A stretch of DNA of 20,342 bases, from assembly GCA_016214445.1 (NCBI GenBank), contig JACROM010000084.1, forward strand, positions 1 through 20,342. Direction: 5' to 3'. The translations under genes were made by a program, and so were the position numbers. This document shows, in pieces, positions 1 to 7,021 of the stretch (the first letter of the stretch is position 1; every line of letters begins with the position of its first letter). The DNA is from Microcaldota archaeon (lineage in GTDB: Archaea > Micrarchaeota > Micrarchaeia > Norongarragalinales > Norongarragalinaceae). A model generated the notes under the pieces. That model was not told where the DNA came from. It did no database searches and saw nothing but the letters and a program-made list of their open reading frames with translations.

Positions 1-1
1 T

Positions 2-133
2 TTTGGGAGTCAATCAGAACAGGGTGCGGACACGACAGCGGTGTTGATGAGTTTTTATCAAACTTCGATTTTGCGGGAAGAAAATTTCCTTGATTTCATG
101 CAAAACCTTACTGATAACCGCCTACGAAACTAA
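2..133 (+). pseudogene. C-terminal remnant of an IS66-like transposase
   Basis: The open frame enters from the window edge and ends at a TAA after 43 codons. It contains GADTTAVLMSFYQTS, which resembles the conserved end of IS66 transposases (a GS..GA...A.L.SL..T pattern followed by a short helical tail). Only the tail is visible, so I cannot tell whether the rest lies intact to the left. A second decayed transposase follows directly, which suggests an insertion-sequence graveyard. The family call rests on a short motif and could be wrong. Confidence 0.5.
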
Positions 134-159
134 ACGGATACGAAAAAGGCCTTTTTGAA

Positions 160-609
160 ACAAAAAAGAAAAAACATTAGCCGAACGGCTTTTCGTCGCA
201 TTCGCGGCACAATCAACCGCCCTGTGGGAAAGGCACGCCGTTCTTTTGCTTTGCCTCAACGGAGTCTCCGGAGCCTACTCGGTCCACGAACAAACCCCGC
301 CCAGTGCATCCGGGTAGGCCTTCATAGGCACTATCGAGTGTTTTACGGACGATTACGAGGGTTACGCGATTGTTGAAGCGCGTGGCGAGCACGCGACGGT
401 CATCAAGGAAACGGGCAAACCGTTGGTGAACGACATCAACGGTATTGAAGGGCTTCTGGTCGTACGCGAAAACATGGTTGTACCATTACCGCGGTGTGCC
501 GCGCCATTACTTTCATGGGTATTTGAAGGAGATTGAGTGGCGGTTTAATAACCGCGCTAGGAATTTATTCCAGGAAATGGTAAAATTGTTGGTAAAATTG
601 GTTCCGTAA
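160..609 (+). pseudogene. Frameshifted IS1595/ISXO2-like transposase remnant
   Basis: Two frames together give a recognisable DDE/N transposase C-terminus. From 327 the frame reads FTDDYEGYAIVEARGEH and then VNDINGIEG, matching the TD.Y.GY and H.NGIE.FW blocks of ISXO2-like enzymes (second catalytic Asp and the Asn). An extra C near 453 shifts the frame. The continuation from 454 reads FWSYAKTWLYHYRGVPRHYF and then YLKEIEWRFNNR, ending with TAA at 607-609. Upstream of 327 the reading frames are broken by stops (about 160-326), so the N-terminal part is degenerate. It is inactive. The 130 bases after it, up to the operator at 739, hold no gene that I can see. Confidence 0.75.
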
Positions 610-738
610 ACTGGGGTATTACCAAAAAGTATACGGGCCATCTGGCTCTCGAAATAGTTCTCGAGACAGTATAAAAGGCGCGTCCGTGGTTGAAAGACCG
701 CGGCTCCATTGAAGCGGTGTTGCTTCCGGCGGCGTTTA

Positions 739-792
739 TCGGTATTTGAAATACCGAAAAACATATAAGTATCGGGATTCAGAATACCGATA
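739..792 (+). promoter_or_regulatory. TATA box flanked by two inverted-repeat operators
   Basis: A perfect 9-bp-arm inverted repeat, TCGGTATTT-G-AAATACCGA, spans 739-757. The TATA element ACATATAAG follows at 761-769, about 25 bases before the ATG at 792, so the mRNA is probably leaderless. A second inverted pair, TATCGG (770-775) and CCGATA (787-792), brackets the likely transcription start and runs into the start codon. The four half-sites share TATCGGnATT. The arrangement suits a repressor that blocks TBP/TFB or the start site; autoregulation by the downstream gene or by an unlinked regulator is inference. Confidence 0.7.
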
Positions 793-2129
793 TGGATTTT
801 GAGAAGCTGGCCGAACAAAACCCATGGTGGAAAGACAAAGCAGCAGTGGAAAAGGACTACGACGTGGAAAAATGGCGCGCAAAGCGTTTCAAGTGGACCC
901 CGAAATTCATCGGAAAACTCCCGCTTGATTCTTTTTCCCTCCACGTCCTAGTAGGACCGCGCCAAACCGGCAAGACCACCGCAGTAAAACTGTTAGTGAG
1001 AAAACTGTTGAAGGAAAACGACGCCAGAAGCGTGTTCTACCTTGACTGTGAACCGCTCGCGGGTTTCGAGGAACTCATGGAAGCAATGGAAGCATACATG
1101 CATTACAGGGAAAACTGCGGCATAAAAAAGTCGTTCATCCTCCTTGACGAGGTATCCGCGCCAAAAGAGTGGTTCCGGGGCGTAAAAGCGTTGATTGACC
1201 GCGGCAAACTGAAAAACGACGTCCTCCTCTTAACTGGCTCAAGCAGCATGGCAGTAAAACGGCAAGTTGAACTGTTCCCGGGAAGACGAGGCAACGGGAA
1301 GGACGTGCTTCTCCTGCCGCTCTCTTTCAGGGAATTCCTGAAAGTAGTCAATCCGAAACTCCACGACAAGATACAGCCAACCAAAAGTTTGGACGAACTG
1401 GAACAAAAGGCTACAACCGCCCTACCGTACATAAGCGAACTAAACAAGGAACTCTCAAGATACATGAAGTACGGCGGCTTCCCGTTAAGTGTTGAAGCGC
1501 TTGACGGAAACAACGAAGAAGCCAAACGCGCCTGCCTCAGCTGGGTCAAGACAGCAGTGCTCAAGGCCGAAAGAAGCGATGTGATAGCCCGCCAGATTGT
1601 CGGGGCTTTCGTGGAAAAAATGCCGAGCGCCATAAGCTGGGAAGGCGTGTCCAAAGAGTTGGAAATCAAGTCACCGAAAACCGTCTCCGCCTACACGGAC
1701 CTCCTGAAGTCGCTCTACGCGATAATGATATCCTACAACGTTGACGTAAACGACAAAAACGTCTTGTTCGGAAAAAACAAAAAAATCCACCTCGCCGACC
1801 CGCTCCTGCTTGAGGTATTCGAAAACTGGAGCCTACGGAAAGCGAAAAACAGGGAAAGCGTCATAGCGGAGTCCCTTGCCGCAACCCACCTATCCCGCCT
1901 TTTCCCCGAAAAAGTATTCTTCTGGAAGAACGGCTTCGAAGTCGACGCGGTAGTAATGGAAAAAAACTCGCTTTACGGCTTCGAAGTCAAGTGGACGGAA
2001 AAACCAGCAGGACAAGTAAAAAGCCTGCCCCAATTCAAGAAAACATTCCTATTAAACAAGAAGGGGTTCACACCCGGCAAAAACCCAGTAATGCCGCTGG
2101 CAGTCTTCCTAAGCATGCTCGAAGAATAA
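792..2129 (+). CDS. AAA-type ATPase with C-terminal DUF4143/PD-(D/E)xK-like domain
   Basis: This 445-aa protein has a Walker A motif GPRQTGKT (residues 55-62), a Walker B motif FILLDE (115-120), a sensor-like TGSSS (148-152), and the PGRRG and PLSFREF blocks typical of the prokaryotic AAA_14/DUF4143 ATPases. The middle carries GGFPLSVEAL and a winged-helix-like stretch. The C-terminus has EVDAVV (Asp385) followed by GFEVKW (Glu398, Lys400), the D...ExK signature of a restriction-endonuclease-like fold. These proteins are common in archaea, often in multiple copies near mobile DNA, and their biological role is unsettled. The ATG at 792 is preferred because a TATA box lies about 25 bases upstream. 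The elaborate operator suggests that expression is kept low. Family assignment is confident; function is unknown. Confidence 0.88.
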   Translation: MDFEKLAEQNPWWKDKAAVEKDYDVEKWRAKRFKWTPKFIGKLPLDSFSLHVLVGPRQTGKTTAVKLLVRKLLKENDARSVFYLDCEPLAGFEELMEAMEAYMHYRENCGIKKSFILLDEVSAPKEWFRGVKALIDRGKLKNDVLLLTGSSSMAVKRQVELFPGRRGNGKDVLLLPLSFREFLKVVNPKLHDKIQPTKSLDELEQKATTALPYISELNKELSRYMKYGGFPLSVEALDGNNEEAKRACLSWVKTAVLKAERSDVIARQIVGAFVEKMPSAISWEGVSKELEIKSPKTVSAYTDLLKSLYAIMISYNVDVNDKNVLFGKNKKIHLADPLLLEVFENWSLRKAKNRESVIAESLAATHLSRLFPEKVFFWKNGFEVDAVVMEKNSLYGFEVKWTEKPAGQVKSLPQFKKTFLLNKKGFTPGKNPVMPLAVFLSMLEE

Positions 2130-2202
2130 ACAACTTCAAAAAACCGCGCGCGTTGATTCCTCAGACCTGCCGCCGAAGAAAGGAACTAGCGAGCGAACCA
2201 AA

Positions 2203-2781
2203 CTACAACTCCCTATATTCTTCCTCATTAAACTCGTAGACGCTCTTCTTGATGACATGAGTCTTGCCGTATTCTCCGAAAGCCTCTTCCAATGAGCCTG
2301 CCTTTAGGAGGACGTTGTGAACCGGGTCGAGGAGCCAGACCGGCGGGGCAGACCGGTCCGCGTCCGGGCCAAGGTTTTCGGACAGATTGAACCATACAAG
2401 AGCGTGCTGCATGCCGTTCTCCAACACAACCACGCGCAAGAAAGCCTTCGCGCCTTTCAGGTTCAGCAAGGACGTAAGGAAAACCGCCTTGTCCATGGGG
2501 TCTCCTGCACCCAACTCAAGGATGTCCTCGGTCTTCAGCCAAAAAGATACGGGCAGGGGGATGTGGATGGTGTCGAATGAGGAAACAAATGCGAAACAGG
2601 CCCGCGCGTATTCCTCGAAAGGCTCGCGGTCGAGCTTGTCCTTCAACGAAAGGATGGCCGGGTTGGGTTTCAGTAGTGCCTTCAGCTCGGCGATGTTCTT
2701 CTGTTCCTGGAGGTTTACCGCGTCCTTGTACCTCTCGATTATCTTGCGCAGGTAAGCCTCGCGAACCTCGCTTTCGTCCAT
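2203..2781 (-). CDS. Transglutaminase-fold protein without the catalytic cysteine
   Basis: The 192-aa protein has a charged helical N-terminus (1-60) followed by a region that aligns by eye with transglutaminase-like domains: GDPMDKAVFLTSLL (93-106), then QHALVW with His126, then WLLDPVHN with Asp152. In active family members the first block reads GDCxDxA. Here Cys is replaced by Pro95, while the His and Asp positions are kept. No signal peptide or membrane segment is seen, so it is probably cytosolic. It is likely a non-catalytic or binding version of the fold. It diverges from the aCPSF2 gene across only 55 bases, sharing a palindromic TTTAAA. Fold call moderate; role unknown. Confidence 0.7.
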   Translation of the reverse strand: MDESEVREAYLRKIIERYKDAVNLQEQKNIAELKALLKPNPAILSLKDKLDREPFEEYARACFAFVSSFDTIHIPLPVSFWLKTEDILELGAGDPMDKAVFLTSLLNLKGAKAFLRVVVLENGMQHALVWFNLSENLGPDADRSAPPVWLLDPVHNVLLKAGSLEEAFGEYGKTHVIKKSVYEFNEEEYREL

Positions 2782-2802
2782 GCAAAAATAGGAACAGCGG
2801 CG

Positions 2803-2808
2803 TTTAAA
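2803..2808. promoter_or_regulatory. Shared palindromic TATA element (TTTAAA) for two divergent genes
   Basis: The only AT-rich block in the 55-base gap is GTTTAAAGC, about 24 bases from the - strand ATG at 2781 and about 30 bases from the + strand GTG at 2837. Because TTTAAA is its own reverse complement, one site could position TBP for either direction. This is inferred from spacing only. Confidence 0.45.
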
Positions 2809-2836
2809 GCCCTAGCTGGTTAATAAACTGGATGGG

Positions 2837-4150
2837 GTGACTGAAACGACTACCATAAGGTTCCTGGGAGGTGCGGAAGAGGTCGGAAGGAGCTGCTTCC
2901 TAGTTGAGGGAACGAAAAAAACCCTTCTGGACTGCGGAGTGAAATTAGCGGAAGAGGAAGAGGAGTTTCCGCTGATAGAGATGGCGGAAGCCAGGAAAAT
3001 AGACAGCATAATACTCAGCCACGCGCACCTCGACCACTCCGGGTTTTTGCCCTACCTCTACCGCGAAGGCTGCAGGGCGAAGTGCTTCACCACCAAACCA
3101 ACGCGCGACCTCATCCAAGTGCTTTTGGCGGACTACGCAAGGCTCAACGAAGGGAGCGCGTACAAGGAAAAGGACATACTGAAGCTGCTCAAGAGCACAA
3201 CACTCATGGAGTACGGCAAAGCGAAGGAAGGGGTAGTTATGCACAACGCCGGCCACATCATAGGCAGCGCCATAACCGAACTCCAGACGGACGGGCACAA
3301 AATACTTTACACCGGCGACCTCAACCTGCGGCCAACAAGGCTGCTGGAAGGCGCGCGAAAAGGATACGAAGCGGACACGCTCATCATAGAGAGCACCTAT
3401 GGTTCCAAGAAAGACAAGCACCCTTCGCTTAAAGACGTTTCCAACAGGCTCGTGAGCATGGCAAAGGAAACCTTCGCGAACGGCGGCAAAGTGCTCATAC
3501 CGACGTTCGCCATAGGACGAGGGCAGGAAATACTTTTCATGCTCGAAAACTACATGCGTTCAGGCGCGCTGGAGGAGACGCCCATATACCTCGACGGAAT
3601 GGTGAACAAGGTTCTGCGCATCTACAGGCACAACGCCCTTTACTTGAAAAAGGAGATACAGTACCGCATACTCTCTTCGGACGACGACCCGTTCAAGAGC
3701 GAACACTATTTCGTGCCCAAGACCAAGGACAGGAGCGACGTGTTCGAACAGGAACGAGCAATCATCCTTGCAACAAGCGGCATGCTGAACGGCGGGCCCG
3801 TCTTGACTTACGTGAAGAAACTCGGGCCGCACAAGGAAAACACCCTTATTCTAGTAGGGTTCCAGGCCAAGGGCACAAGGGGAAGGGAACTGGAGGAAGG
3901 CGCTGAAGAGCTGACAATAGACGGGCAAATCGTGCCCATAAACCTGGGGGTCGAACGCGCGAATATCTCGGGTCACTCCGACCACGTTGATTTGGTGGAT
4001 TTCGCCCGAAACGTCAAGGGGCTCAAAAACATCCTTGTCGTGCACGGCGAACCTGAAAAAAGCAGGGAACTCGCTGACGCGCTGCAGAAAATCCACAAGA
4101 AAGCCAGGGCGCACGTGCCGAAGCTCGGAGAGGAAATAGAACTCAGATAA
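2837..4150 (+). CDS. Archaeal beta-CASP ribonuclease, aCPSF2 type (no KH domains)
   Basis: This 437-aa metallo-beta-lactamase/beta-CASP nuclease has all catalytic blocks: HAHLDH (62-67), GHIIGSA (139-145), TGD (159-161), beta-CASP motif A ESTYG (185-189), PTFAIGRGQE (222-231), TSGMLNGGP (313-321), and the C-terminal ISGHSDH (377-383) and VVHGE (401-405). The family uses two zinc ions to cleave RNA and acts in archaeal RNA processing or decay. The length, with HxHxDH within 70 residues of the N-terminus, rules out the N-terminal KH domains of aCPSF1. The start is a GTG at 2837, about 30 bases after a TATA-like TTTAAA. It ends 41 bases from a convergent gene. It could also be described as an RNase J/CPSF relative, but the archaeal CPSF type fits best. 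Confidence 0.93.
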   Translation: MTETTTIRFLGGAEEVGRSCFLVEGTKKTLLDCGVKLAEEEEEFPLIEMAEARKIDSIILSHAHLDHSGFLPYLYREGCRAKCFTTKPTRDLIQVLLADYARLNEGSAYKEKDILKLLKSTTLMEYGKAKEGVVMHNAGHIIGSAITELQTDGHKILYTGDLNLRPTRLLEGARKGYEADTLIIESTYGSKKDKHPSLKDVSNRLVSMAKETFANGGKVLIPTFAIGRGQEILFMLENYMRSGALEETPIYLDGMVNKVLRIYRHNALYLKKEIQYRILSSDDDPFKSEHYFVPKTKDRSDVFEQERAIILATSGMLNGGPVLTYVKKLGPHKENTLILVGFQAKGTRGRELEEGAEELTIDGQIVPINLGVERANISGHSDHVDLVDFARNVKGLKNILVVHGEPEKSRELADALQKIHKKARAHVPKLGEEIELR

Positions 4151-4191
4151 AACGAATTCCGAGAGTTTGCGCTTGCAAAACAACCGTTCTT

Positions 4192-4461
4192 TTAACCGAA
4201 CGACTTCTCCATCTTCTCCCTCGCGCCCTTGGAGATTTTCCACAAAACGGTCTTTTCGAGCGGGCCGGTTTTCCCTTCTTTCATCCTCGTGACAACCCCG
4301 CTACCCTCCAAAAACTCCAGCACCTTCAGGGTGAATTCGTCGTCACGCACGATCTGCTCTGCTACCCGCCTTGTGCTCAACGGGACCGGAAACGAGTCGT
4401 ACAGCACGCCCACTGCCTGCTCGGCGATTCTCTTGAAACCTTCCTTCGAAATGCGCGACAT
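4192..4461 (-). CDS. Small winged-helix DNA-binding protein
   Basis: The 89-aa protein has a helix-rich first half, a helix-turn-helix-like segment around LSTRRVAEQIVRDDEFTLKV, and a basic wing-like segment (VVTRMKEGKTGPLEKTVLWKI). This is the pattern of a winged-helix regulator. The ATG at 4461 (MSRISKEG) is chosen over a GTG 12 bases upstream. It starts 20 bases after the antitoxin stop on the same strand, so it is probably the third gene of the toxin-antitoxin operon and could regulate it. It may instead be an independent archaeal regulator. No close family is recognised. Confidence 0.65.
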   Translation of the reverse strand: MSRISKEGFKRIAEQAVGVLYDSFPVPLSTRRVAEQIVRDDEFTLKVLEFLEGSGVVTRMKEGKTGPLEKTVLWKISKGAREKMEKSFG

Positions 4462-4481
4462 AGCAAAAACCACTGAATGAA

Positions 4482-4814
4482 CTAAGGCACTTCCACAACC
4501 AACCGATTTCGGTTTACTTGGGGGACTAAAATCACTTCACGCGGAGAAGTGATGCCCAAAGATTCTGCAACCTTCTTTTTTAGGGAGATGACGAAGTTCC
4601 CGCCCACCTTGTATACCCTGGAGGGTACCGGAACTCCCCATAAGCCAAGTTTTTTTATTGCCGCTTCTATTTTTGCGGCTTCTTTCGAGGAAAATATCTG
4701 TTCGCCGCAACCGGAGCAAACTTCGGCCGCAAAAAGGCCAACGGGCGTACCGTATTTTTCGACTTCAACCTTTCGCCTCTTAAGATTCCCTCCATCGCAC
4801 AACGGGCATTTCAT
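4482..4814 (-). CDS. YgiT-type zinc-finger plus AbrB-like antitoxin
   Basis: From the ATG at 4814 the protein is 110 aa. The N-terminus has two CxxC pairs, KCPLCDGG and VCSGCGEQ, which form the MqsA/YgiT-type zinc ribbon. The C-terminus (about 63-110) has RVYKVGGNFVISLKKKVAE followed by a short beta-rich stretch, an AbrB/SpoVT-like DNA-binding half. GGAAGGTGG lies 5 bases before this ATG and looks like its Shine-Dalgarno site, which is why I prefer it to the GTG at 4823. It lies downstream of a DUF4258 protein, the usual toxin-first order of YgiT-type pairs. It probably neutralises the toxin and represses the operon through the inverted repeats at 4844-4937. Confidence 0.8.
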   Translation of the reverse strand: MKCPLCDGGNLKRRKVEVEKYGTPVGLFAAEVCSGCGEQIFSSKEAAKIEAAIKKLGLWGVPVPSRVYKVGGNFVISLKKKVAESLGITSPREVILVPQVNRNRLVVEVP

Positions 4815-4843
4815 TTCAACCACCTTCCGCTCAACGGATACGA

Positions 4844-4937
4844 TATAGTAAGTGACGCAATATTTTAGACGGAATAGGCGTCACTTACTATATAGTGGGC
4901 GACACCTATTGTATAAAAATTTGTGTCGTCCACTATA
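4844..4937. repeat. Two tandem inverted repeats built from four related 15-mers
   Basis: TATAGTAAGTGACGC at 4844-4858 has a perfect reverse-complement copy at 4878-4892. Two bases of that copy are reused by TATAGTGGGCGACAC at 4891-4905, which pairs with GTGTCGTCCACTATA at 4923-4937 (14 of 15). All four units follow TATAGTRRRYGACRC. The first hairpin fills the gap between toxin and antitoxin; the second overlaps the last codons of the toxin gene. It may be an operator for the antitoxin, an mRNA hairpin that tunes the toxin/antitoxin ratio, or a small palindromic mobile repeat. Confidence 0.8.
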
Positions 4938-5132
4938 GCACGTTACCACCAGCCAATATCCCTGCGTTTTCACGCAAACCACTTCCAAATCCCTGTACCC
5001 GAACCTGAATTTGTTGTCGGCAATTCTTGTCCTGAGTTCCGCTTTTCTGAAGACCGCCTCGACTTCGCTCTTGCTAATCTTCTCGTCCGGCATCGAGTCC
5101 AAAATAGCGTGCCGCGTATAGCGGATATCCAC
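4881..5132 (-). CDS. DUF4258-type toxin of a toxin-antitoxin pair
   Basis: This small protein (83 aa from the GTG at 5132; a TTG at 5138 would give 85 aa) has the DUF4258 layout: an early YTRHA with a conserved His, an acidic helix SKSEVEAVFRKAEL, then FRFGYRDLEVVCV and YWLVVTCY as the closing strands. Proteins of this fold resemble RelE/MqsR-type ribonuclease toxins and are found next to YgiT-type antitoxins, as here. GGGTG lies about 9 bases before the GTG and a TATA-like CATATTTAAT about 25 to 30 bases upstream (5157-5166). The last codons run into an inverted repeat, so the C-terminal tail may be altered from the ancestral protein. RNase activity is inferred from the family, not seen. Confidence 0.75.
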   Translation of the reverse strand: MDIRYTRHAILDSMPDEKISKSEVEAVFRKAELRTRIADNKFRFGYRDLEVVCVKTQGYWLVVTCYSGRHKFLYNRCRPLYSK

Positions 5133-5156
5133 AACCAATTCACCCTAATTATACAA

Positions 5157-5202
5157 ATTAAATATGTTTAACTATATATCCTTTGCGGTGGTTTTAAATC
5201 TT
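5157..5202. promoter_or_regulatory. Divergent promoters of the toxin operon and the DHH nuclease
   Basis: On the - strand CATATTTAAT (5166-5157) lies about 25 bases before the toxin start. On the + strand GGTTTTAAATC (near 5192-5202) lies about 25 bases before the ATG at 5223. Both spacings fit leaderless archaeal promoters. The intervening sequence is AT-rich and holds no other visible gene. Confidence 0.5.
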
Positions 5203-5222
5203 CAGACGACCACTAAAGGCGA

Positions 5223-6584
5223 ATGGAAGACTTCTTTAAACACGCCAAGGAAATCGGGGACGCATGCCTTTCACTCAAAAACCCGGTAATAGTCCACCAT
5301 CTCGACTGCGACGGGCTTGCGAGCGCGGCAATAGTGAAACAGGCTTTCCTTAACGAAGGAAAGGAAGCGGAAACGCTCATGCTGAAAAAAATGGACGCGT
5401 CTGCTAAAATACCAGAAGACAAGGACCTTGTTTTCACGGACTTGGGTTCGGGCCAGCTGGAACTCGTTGAAAAACTGCCGAACAAGAACAAGATAATCAT
5501 AGACCACCACCCGCCCTCAAAGGAAACGGAAATATTCCAGGCGAATTGCCACCTGCACGGGTTGGATGGCACAACTGATGCGTGCGCCGCTTCAACAGCC
5601 TACTTCTGCTTCGCGCACAAAAACATCAACACTGTTTTAGGGATAGTCGGGATGGTTGGGGACATGCAGGAACGAGATGGAATAAAAGGTTTGAACGTGG
5701 AAATGGTAAAGCGCGGAATTGAGAACGGGGAAGTTTTGAAGACGAGGGACTTGCGCGTTTTCGGAAAAGTCACGCGGCCGCTCGTCTCTTTTCTTTCCTA
5801 CTGCACCGAACCCTACCTGCCAGGACTAACCGGAAACGACAAGGCGTGCGCTGTTTTCCTGAAAAACAACTGCATAGAAACGCACAAGGATGGAAAACAA
5901 AGAGCGTATTACGACTTGAGCGTGTTCGAACGGAAAACCCTTGTTTCCGCGCTGGTAGAGTACGCGCACCAGAAGGACGTGGAAAGCGAGGCAATAGGGG
6001 AAATGATAGGAGACGTCTATCTGTTCGTGAAGGAACAGGAACGGTCGGAGCGGAGGGAAGCGTACGAATTTTCCACATTGCTCAACGCGTGCGGCAGGAA
6101 CAACGCTCCCAAAACAGGGATAGACGCGTGCCTCGGAAAAAAAGAGGCGGCAGAACAAGCGCTTAGCCTTTTGCTCGAGCACCGCCGCAACCTACGGGCG
6201 GGAATAGGCTACGCACGCCGGCACACCATGGACGCCGGACCTTTTTATCTTCTCGACGGGAGGGAAAAGATAAGCGACACCATCATAGGAGTGGTGTGCG
6301 GGGCGTATTTCACGAGCGGGCTAGTTGAAAGAAGCAAGCCTGTCATAGGGTTGAGCGTGGACAACGAGAACGCGTTGAAGGCATCGGGCCGCGGAACAAA
6401 AGAGCTCGTAGAAAACGGCCTTGACCTCGGCGAGGCGATGAAAAAAGCAGCTGAACCACTTGGAGGGTACGGGGGCGGCCACACCATCGCAGCAGGCGCC
6501 TCGTTCCCGAACACTCCCGAAAACCTGAAAGCGTTCCTCCTGAAGGTCAAGGAAGTGGTGGAAGTGCAACTTCAGTTGAGATAA
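5223..6584 (+). CDS. DHH-family phosphoesterase, archaeal RecJ/GAN-like nuclease
   Basis: The 453-aa protein has the DHH motifs in order: HHLDCDG (25-31, motif I with Asp28 and Asp30), FTDLGSGQ (71-78), DHH itself at 94-96, and VGD (145-147). The C-terminal DHHA1 region contains GGYGGGHTIAAG near 414-425, which binds nucleic acid. Known archaeal relatives are Mn-dependent single-strand 5'-3' exonucleases; GAN works with GINS and the CMG helicase, others in tRNA or RNA trimming. The length is normal for the archaeal RecJ-like group. The start is supported by a TATA box about 25 bases upstream. It ends convergently with the histone gene. The distinction between GAN and other archaeal RecJ paralogues cannot be made by eye. 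Confidence 0.87.
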   Translation: MEDFFKHAKEIGDACLSLKNPVIVHHLDCDGLASAAIVKQAFLNEGKEAETLMLKKMDASAKIPEDKDLVFTDLGSGQLELVEKLPNKNKIIIDHHPPSKETEIFQANCHLHGLDGTTDACAASTAYFCFAHKNINTVLGIVGMVGDMQERDGIKGLNVEMVKRGIENGEVLKTRDLRVFGKVTRPLVSFLSYCTEPYLPGLTGNDKACAVFLKNNCIETHKDGKQRAYYDLSVFERKTLVSALVEYAHQKDVESEAIGEMIGDVYLFVKEQERSERREAYEFSTLLNACGRNNAPKTGIDACLGKKEAAEQALSLLLEHRRNLRAGIGYARRHTMDAGPFYLLDGREKISDTIIGVVCGAYFTSGLVERSKPVIGLSVDNENALKASGRGTKELVENGLDLGEAMKKAAEPLGGYGGGHTIAAGASFPNTPENLKAFLLKVKEVVEVQLQLR

Positions 6585-6600
6585 AAATAAAAAAAGAAAA

Positions 6601-6807
6601 TCAGTACATCTTCGACGCCAAGAGGATGTCCTCTCGCGTTATGCTTTTGCGGCCGGCATGCTGCGCCATGAGCTTGGCCTTGAAGGAGATGTCCTTTGCC
6701 GCATCCTCTAAAATCTCGCGCAGCTTGAACGAGGCTTTTTCGTCAACCCGCTGCGCGCCAGCTCTCCTGATTATGGCATCTGAATCGAACAACGAAAACT
6801 CTGCCAT
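6601..6807 (-). CDS. Archaeal histone
   Basis: The 68-aa protein is a single histone fold: AIIRRAGAQRVDEKA, then a long central helix ILEDAAKDISFKAKLMAQHA, then GRKSITREDILLASKMY. The last block closely matches the (G)RKT...EDI.LA.K pattern of HMfA/HMfB-type histones, and AGAQRV matches their first loop. It forms dimers that wrap DNA. No N- or C-terminal tail is present. The ATG at 6807 lies 3 bases after the stop of a 46-codon gene on the same strand, so the two are probably co-transcribed and translationally coupled. Confidence 0.96.
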   Translation of the reverse strand: MAEFSLFDSDAIIRRAGAQRVDEKASFKLREILEDAAKDISFKAKLMAQHAGRKSITREDILLASKMY

Positions 6808-6810
6808 AAC

Positions 6811-6951
6811 TCAACCAACTACGTTCATGTTCATCAACGAGCCCATCAAGCCGTCCACTGACAACGCAACCCGGCCGTCCGAACTCACTGAAAACTTGTA
6901 TGCTGTTTTCGCGTTGCCCAACTCGGCAACCATTTCCCCCAACGTCTTCAT
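6811..6951 (-). CDS. Small 46-aa protein gene preceding the histone
   Basis: The ORF begins MKTLGEMVAELGNAKTAYKF and ends with a glycine- and methionine-rich tail. A strong Shine-Dalgarno sequence, GAGGTGGGG, sits about 6 bases before the ATG, which argues that it is translated. Its stop is 3 bases from the histone ATG. The product would have one amphipathic helix and a beta hairpin (FSVSSDGRVALSVDG). I do not recognise a family. It may be a histone-associated small protein or a leader ORF that couples histone translation. Confidence 0.6.
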   Translation of the reverse strand: MKTLGEMVAELGNAKTAYKFSVSSDGRVALSVDGLMGSLMNMNVVG

Positions 6952-6976
6952 ACTTTCCCCACCTCATTTGAGTGAA

Positions 6977-7003
6977 GCGGTTGTTTCTTTGCGAAACAAC
7001 CGC
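6977..7003. promoter_or_regulatory. Perfect 11-bp hairpin in the leader of the histone operon
   Basis: GCGGTTGTTTC (6977-6987) pairs perfectly with GAAACAACCGC (6993-7003) around a 5-base loop. On the - strand it lies between a TATA-like TATTAAAG (about 7011-7018) and the Shine-Dalgarno of the 46-codon gene, so it would form in the 5' leader. No T-run follows it on that strand, which argues against a simple terminator for the upstream ATPase gene. A DNA operator is the alternative. Confidence 0.6.
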
Positions 7004-7021
7004 GACCTTCCTTTAATACTT

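Noticed and set aside
513..944. Open frame of 143 codons on the - strand across the IS1595 remnant and the ATPase start
   Set aside because: It is antisense to recognisable transposase residues and to the ATPase N-terminus, and its own translation has no protein-like pattern.
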